Below the pieces are notes generated by a model. That model saw nothing but the letters and a program-made list of their open reading frames with translations. It was not told the DNA's origin and did no database searches. DNA of 7,396 bases from Clostridia bacterium (GTDB lineage Bacteria; Bacillota; Clostridia; Oscillospirales; Acutalibacteraceae), in assembly GCA_017425745.1 (NCBI GenBank), contig JAFOXT010000054.1:1-7396 (forward strand), written 5' to 3'. Position 1 is the stretch's first letter. Every line of letters starts with the position of its first letter. A program made the translations under genes and the position numbers. Shown piece by piece: positions 5,979 to 7,396 of this stretch.

Positions 5979-6248
5979 GGAGTGTGAAGTGTGAAGAGTG
6001 GAGTGTGGAGTTGCGGTCGCAATTTCATATCTCTGCAAACATAAAGCTATAGTTTGCGGAATTTCTGTTTACAAAAAGGGGAAAGAGTTAATTTTATCCG
6101 TCTTTACAATTATTAACGAAGAAACCACTACCCGCCGAATTTATCAATCTTATTTGGCGGAATAAATATAAAAGTTAAGTAATTAGTTGGAACGGATATA
6201 ATCGGCGAAGCCCCATAACTCCACACTCCACTCTTCACACTCCACACT
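5979..6248. repeat. Dispersed intergenic repeat element B with 25-bp perfect terminal inverted repeats
   Basis: Arms at 5988-6012 and 6217-6241 are exact inverted copies over 25 nt (arm starts AGTGTGAAGAGTGG on the left). They enclose a 204-bp core, 254 bp in all. Imperfect pairing continues outward toward the terminators on both sides. The core matches element A in inverse orientation through several collinear blocks, including the CCCGCC...GGCGG hairpin. No open frame, transposase or clear target-site duplication is visible. It fits a MITE-like or REP/IRU-type non-coding element. The stretch 5978-6249 contains nothing else recognised. Confidence 0.8.
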
Positions 6249-6249
6249 T

Positions 6250-6280
6250 AAAAAAACTCCTCTTTGTGAGGAGTTTTTTT
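6250..6280 (-). terminator. Intrinsic terminator of the double-PepSY gene (probably bidirectional)
   Basis: CTCCTC (6257-6262) and GAGGAG (6268-6273) pair around a TTTGT loop. Seven As (6250-6256) precede and seven Ts (6274-6280) follow. On the minus strand it begins 11 nt after the TAA at 6292-6294, and it could also stop plus-strand readthrough. Confidence 0.9.
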
Positions 6281-6291
6281 AGTGTAACCGG

Positions 6292-6966
6292 TTAGCTTTT
6301 TCTGTTAAGAAGAGCGTGGAGGAGGAGATCGAAGAAGAGTTCAACCTTGTCGCCGAAGCCTCTTACTGCTTCTCTTTCAGCGTCTCTTACAAGTCCGTTT
6401 GCTGCAACTACTTCGCAGGAGTATTTAACCTCGTAGCCTTTTGCGAAACCGAATTCGTAAACCTGAACGCCGTCATCATAATCTTTTCTTGCTTCATAGA
6501 ACTTAACCTCTGCTTCGTTTACACCGAAGTGAGCGAGAGCTGCTTTCTTAGCTTCTGCAAGACCTACATCCTTGCTGTTATCAACTTTAACTTTAGCCTT
6601 GGGTTTAGCTTCAGCTTTGGGCTTTGCTTCAGCCTTGGGTTCAGCTTTTACCTTTGCTCTGCCTTCTCTGTCTACATCGTAGTCATAAACCTTACCGTTT
6701 GCTGCGCCGACTTCAACTTCATATTCGAGGTAGCTGCCGTCTGCCTGAGGAACAAGGAAGCTTACATCGTAGTACTTAAGTCCGTCGTCGTAATCGAGCT
6801 TTGCTCTGAGATTTAAAACGTCTTCTGCTGCAACGCCTGCCTTGGCGAGAGCAACTTCTTTTGCTTTGTCTGCTGAAACGTCAGAAGCGAAAGCTGAAAC
6901 TGAGAGTGAAAATACAAGTGCGAATGCAAGTGCCAGGGATGATAATTTCTTTAAATTCTTTTTCAT
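6292..6966 (-). CDS. Secreted protein with two PepSY domains
   Basis: The 224-residue product starts MKKNLKKLSS with a hydrophobic core and likely signal-peptidase I cleavage after A27 (SAFA/SD). Two PepSY-like domains follow, at residues ~29-99 (SADKAKEVALAKAGV; LDYDDGLKYYDVSF; YEVEVGAANGKV) and ~132-199 (LAEAKKAALAHFGV; KDYDDGVQVYEFGF; YSCEVVAANGLV). They are joined by a Lys/Ala/Pro/Glu repeat linker (~100-130, KAEAKP units). A C-terminal tail (~200-224, ELFFDLLLHALLNRKS) is amphipathic. PepSY domains occur in secreted protease-inhibitory or envelope-associated proteins; the target here is unknown. ATG 6966 is preferred because AAAGGTGG lies 8-9 nt upstream, whereas an in-frame GTG at 6978 falls inside that SD. 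It lies downstream of a histidine kinase in the same orientation, a context often seen for PepSY proteins. Confidence 0.9.
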   Translation of the reverse strand: MKKNLKKLSSLALAFALVFSLSVSAFASDVSADKAKEVALAKAGVAAEDVLNLRAKLDYDDGLKYYDVSFLVPQADGSYLEYEVEVGAANGKVYDYDVDREGRAKVKAEPKAEAKPKAEAKPKAKVKVDNSKDVGLAEAKKAALAHFGVNEAEVKFYEARKDYDDGVQVYEFGFAKGYEVKYSCEVVAANGLVRDAEREAVRGFGDKVELFFDLLLHALLNRKS

Positions 6967-6974
6967 GGATTTGT

Positions 6975-6983
6975 CCACCTTTC
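6975..6983 (-). promoter_or_regulatory. Ribosome binding site deciding the PepSY start
   Basis: GAAAGGTGG on the minus strand sits 8 nt upstream of the ATG at 6966. It covers the alternative GTG codon at 6976-6978 and rules it out as the start. Confidence 0.85.
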
Positions 6984-7028
6984 ATTTTTGTTTTTTTATT
7001 ATTTTAGTATTTTTTTTATTTGTAACTT

Positions 7029-7057
7029 GAGAGGTTTGTTTTTTGTGTGTTCCTCTC
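7029..7057 (-). promoter_or_regulatory. Possible 5'-leader stem-loop of the PepSY mRNA
   Basis: GAGAGG and CCTCTC form a 6-bp stem around a 17-nt A/C-rich (minus strand) loop, about 60 nt before the start codon. If transcription starts near 7066 it would lie close to the 5' end. A stabilising or regulatory role is possible but unproven. Confidence 0.35.
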
Positions 7058-7067
7058 TTCTGTTTAC

Positions 7068-7086
7068 ACCTACATAATACATAGGT
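7068..7086. promoter_or_regulatory. Operator-like 19-bp imperfect palindrome upstream of the PepSY gene
   Basis: ACCTA...TAGGT arms enclose a centre that is also nearly symmetric (ACCTACATAATACATAGGT). On the minus strand it overlaps TATTAT (7074-7079), a candidate -10. No convincing -35 lies at the right distance, which would fit an activator-dependent or repressed promoter. This is an inference from position and symmetry only. Confidence 0.4.
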
Positions 7087-7112
7087 AAAATTAAAAAACG
7101 ATTAGAATTTTT

Positions 7113-7139
7113 AACTTTTTCAAAAAATCTGAAAAAGTT
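7113..7139. promoter_or_regulatory. 9-bp inverted repeat upstream of the PepSY gene
   Basis: AACTTTTTC (7113-7121) and GAAAAAGTT (7131-7139) are perfect inverted arms separated by 9 nt. They lie 34-65 nt upstream of the candidate -10, where an activator would bind. The AT-rich composition raises the chance of coincidence. Confidence 0.35.
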
Positions 7140-7171
7140 TGAAACAGCACAAAAACACAGCATAAAAGATT

Positions 7172-7200
7172 AAGCGGCACAACATAATGCTGTGCCGCTT
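7172..7200 (-). terminator. Probable terminator of the histidine kinase gene
   Basis: AAGCGGCACA (7172-7181) and TGTGCCGCTT (7191-7200) form a perfect 10-bp GC-rich stem with a 9-nt loop, 16 nt after the kinase stop. The following minus-strand sequence (AATCTTTTATG) is only a weak T-tract, so termination may be partial. Confidence 0.65.
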
Positions 7201-7216
7201 TGGTATTCATATTATT

Positions 7217-7396
7217 TTATTCCATCGGCAAATCCACCGTAAAGATACTGCCTTTTCCGATTTCACTCTGCAGCGATACATCACCGCCGTGCATAAGTGC
7301 AATCTGCTTTACCATTGCAAGACCGAGACCTGAACAGCCCTCTTCTCTGCAGCGTGCCTTATCCACACGGTAGAAACGGTTCCATATTTTATCCTG
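7217..7396 (-). CDS. Sensor histidine kinase, C-terminal fragment (5' part outside window)
   Basis: The last 59 residues of a two-component sensor kinase are visible on the minus strand, ending in TAA at 7217-7219; the frame stays open to the right edge. The F-box (WNRFYRVDKAR), the G2-box (SGLGLAMVKQIA) and the C-terminal signature (HGGDV...SEIGKGSIFTVDLP) of the HATPase_c domain identify it securely. Such kinases autophosphorylate on His and pass the phosphate to a response regulator, whose gene is presumably upstream, outside the window. Two Cys residues (CREEGC) sit between the F and G2 boxes, where other kinases usually have polar residues. It lies about 250 nt upstream of the PepSY gene in the same orientation, behind a probable terminator. 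Confidence 0.95.
   Translation of the reverse strand, partial: QDKIWNRFYRVDKARCREEGCSGLGLAMVKQIALMHGGDVSLQSEIGKGSIFTVDLPME

Noticed and set aside
6316..6816. 166-codon plus-strand open frame
   Set aside because: It is antisense to the double-PepSY gene and gives a Phe/Ser/Cys-rich product typical of reading the complement of a Lys/Glu/Ala-rich gene. There is no SD or family match.
6967..6978. GTG at 6978 as the PepSY start
   Set aside because: The codon lies inside the SD sequence used by the ATG at 6966.
7068..7123. Standard sigma-A promoter for the PepSY gene
   Set aside because: TATTAT and TCTAAT are plausible -10 boxes and TTGAAA (7118-7123) a plausible -35, but no pair has 16-18 nt spacing. 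I therefore list only operator-like sites.

Overview
The window looks like a chromosomal segment from an anaerobic, low-to-moderate-GC Clostridia, most likely an uncultured gut lineage of the Ruminococcaceae/Oscillospiraceae type. The basis is indirect. The SD sequences (AAGGAG, AAAGGTGG) and TTGACA-17-TATAAT-type promoters are Firmicutes-like. The SpoIID, class II aldolase, short NfeD + stomatin-like pair and PepSY proteins fit Clostridia. Intergenic ACTCCACACTCC-type dispersed repeats are, from memory, common in such genomes. No phage, plasmid or CRISPR genes are visible.

Layout. (1) 1-1925 (+): 3' part of a large membrane protein. It has a cytosolic region resembling a degenerate CinA protein, one transmembrane helix, a Thr/Ser/Pro linker and an extracytoplasmic SpoIID domain in circularly permuted order. 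(2) 2001-2936 (+): class II fructose-bisphosphate aldolase with its own strong promoter and terminator. (3) 2979-3370: intergenic repeat element A. (4) 3399-4319 (-): membrane-anchored extracytoplasmic protein of unknown function. (5) 4320-4600: divergent promoter region. (6) 4601-5047 and 5063-5950 (+): NfeD-like protein and stomatin/SPFH protein, a classic two-gene operon. (7) 5975-6249: repeat element B, a diverged copy of A in the opposite orientation with perfect 25-bp terminal inverted repeats. (8) 6292-6966 (-): secreted protein with two PepSY domains. (9) 6967-7216: its leader region, with two inverted repeats and the upstream gene's terminator. (10) 7217-7396 (-): C-terminal end of a sensor histidine kinase running off the right edge.

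How the parts relate. Aldolase is central glycolysis and is probably an independent unit. NfeD and SPFH proteins form a membrane-organising pair. The unknown anchored protein is divergently transcribed from them and may or may not be related. The histidine kinase and double-PepSY protein lie in the same orientation, suggesting an envelope-sensing unit. The most unusual items are the CinA-like/permuted SpoIID fusion and the pair of inverted MITE-like elements. Each element sits in a gap between convergent genes, enclosed by two intrinsic terminators, and together they bracket the 3399-5950 gene block.
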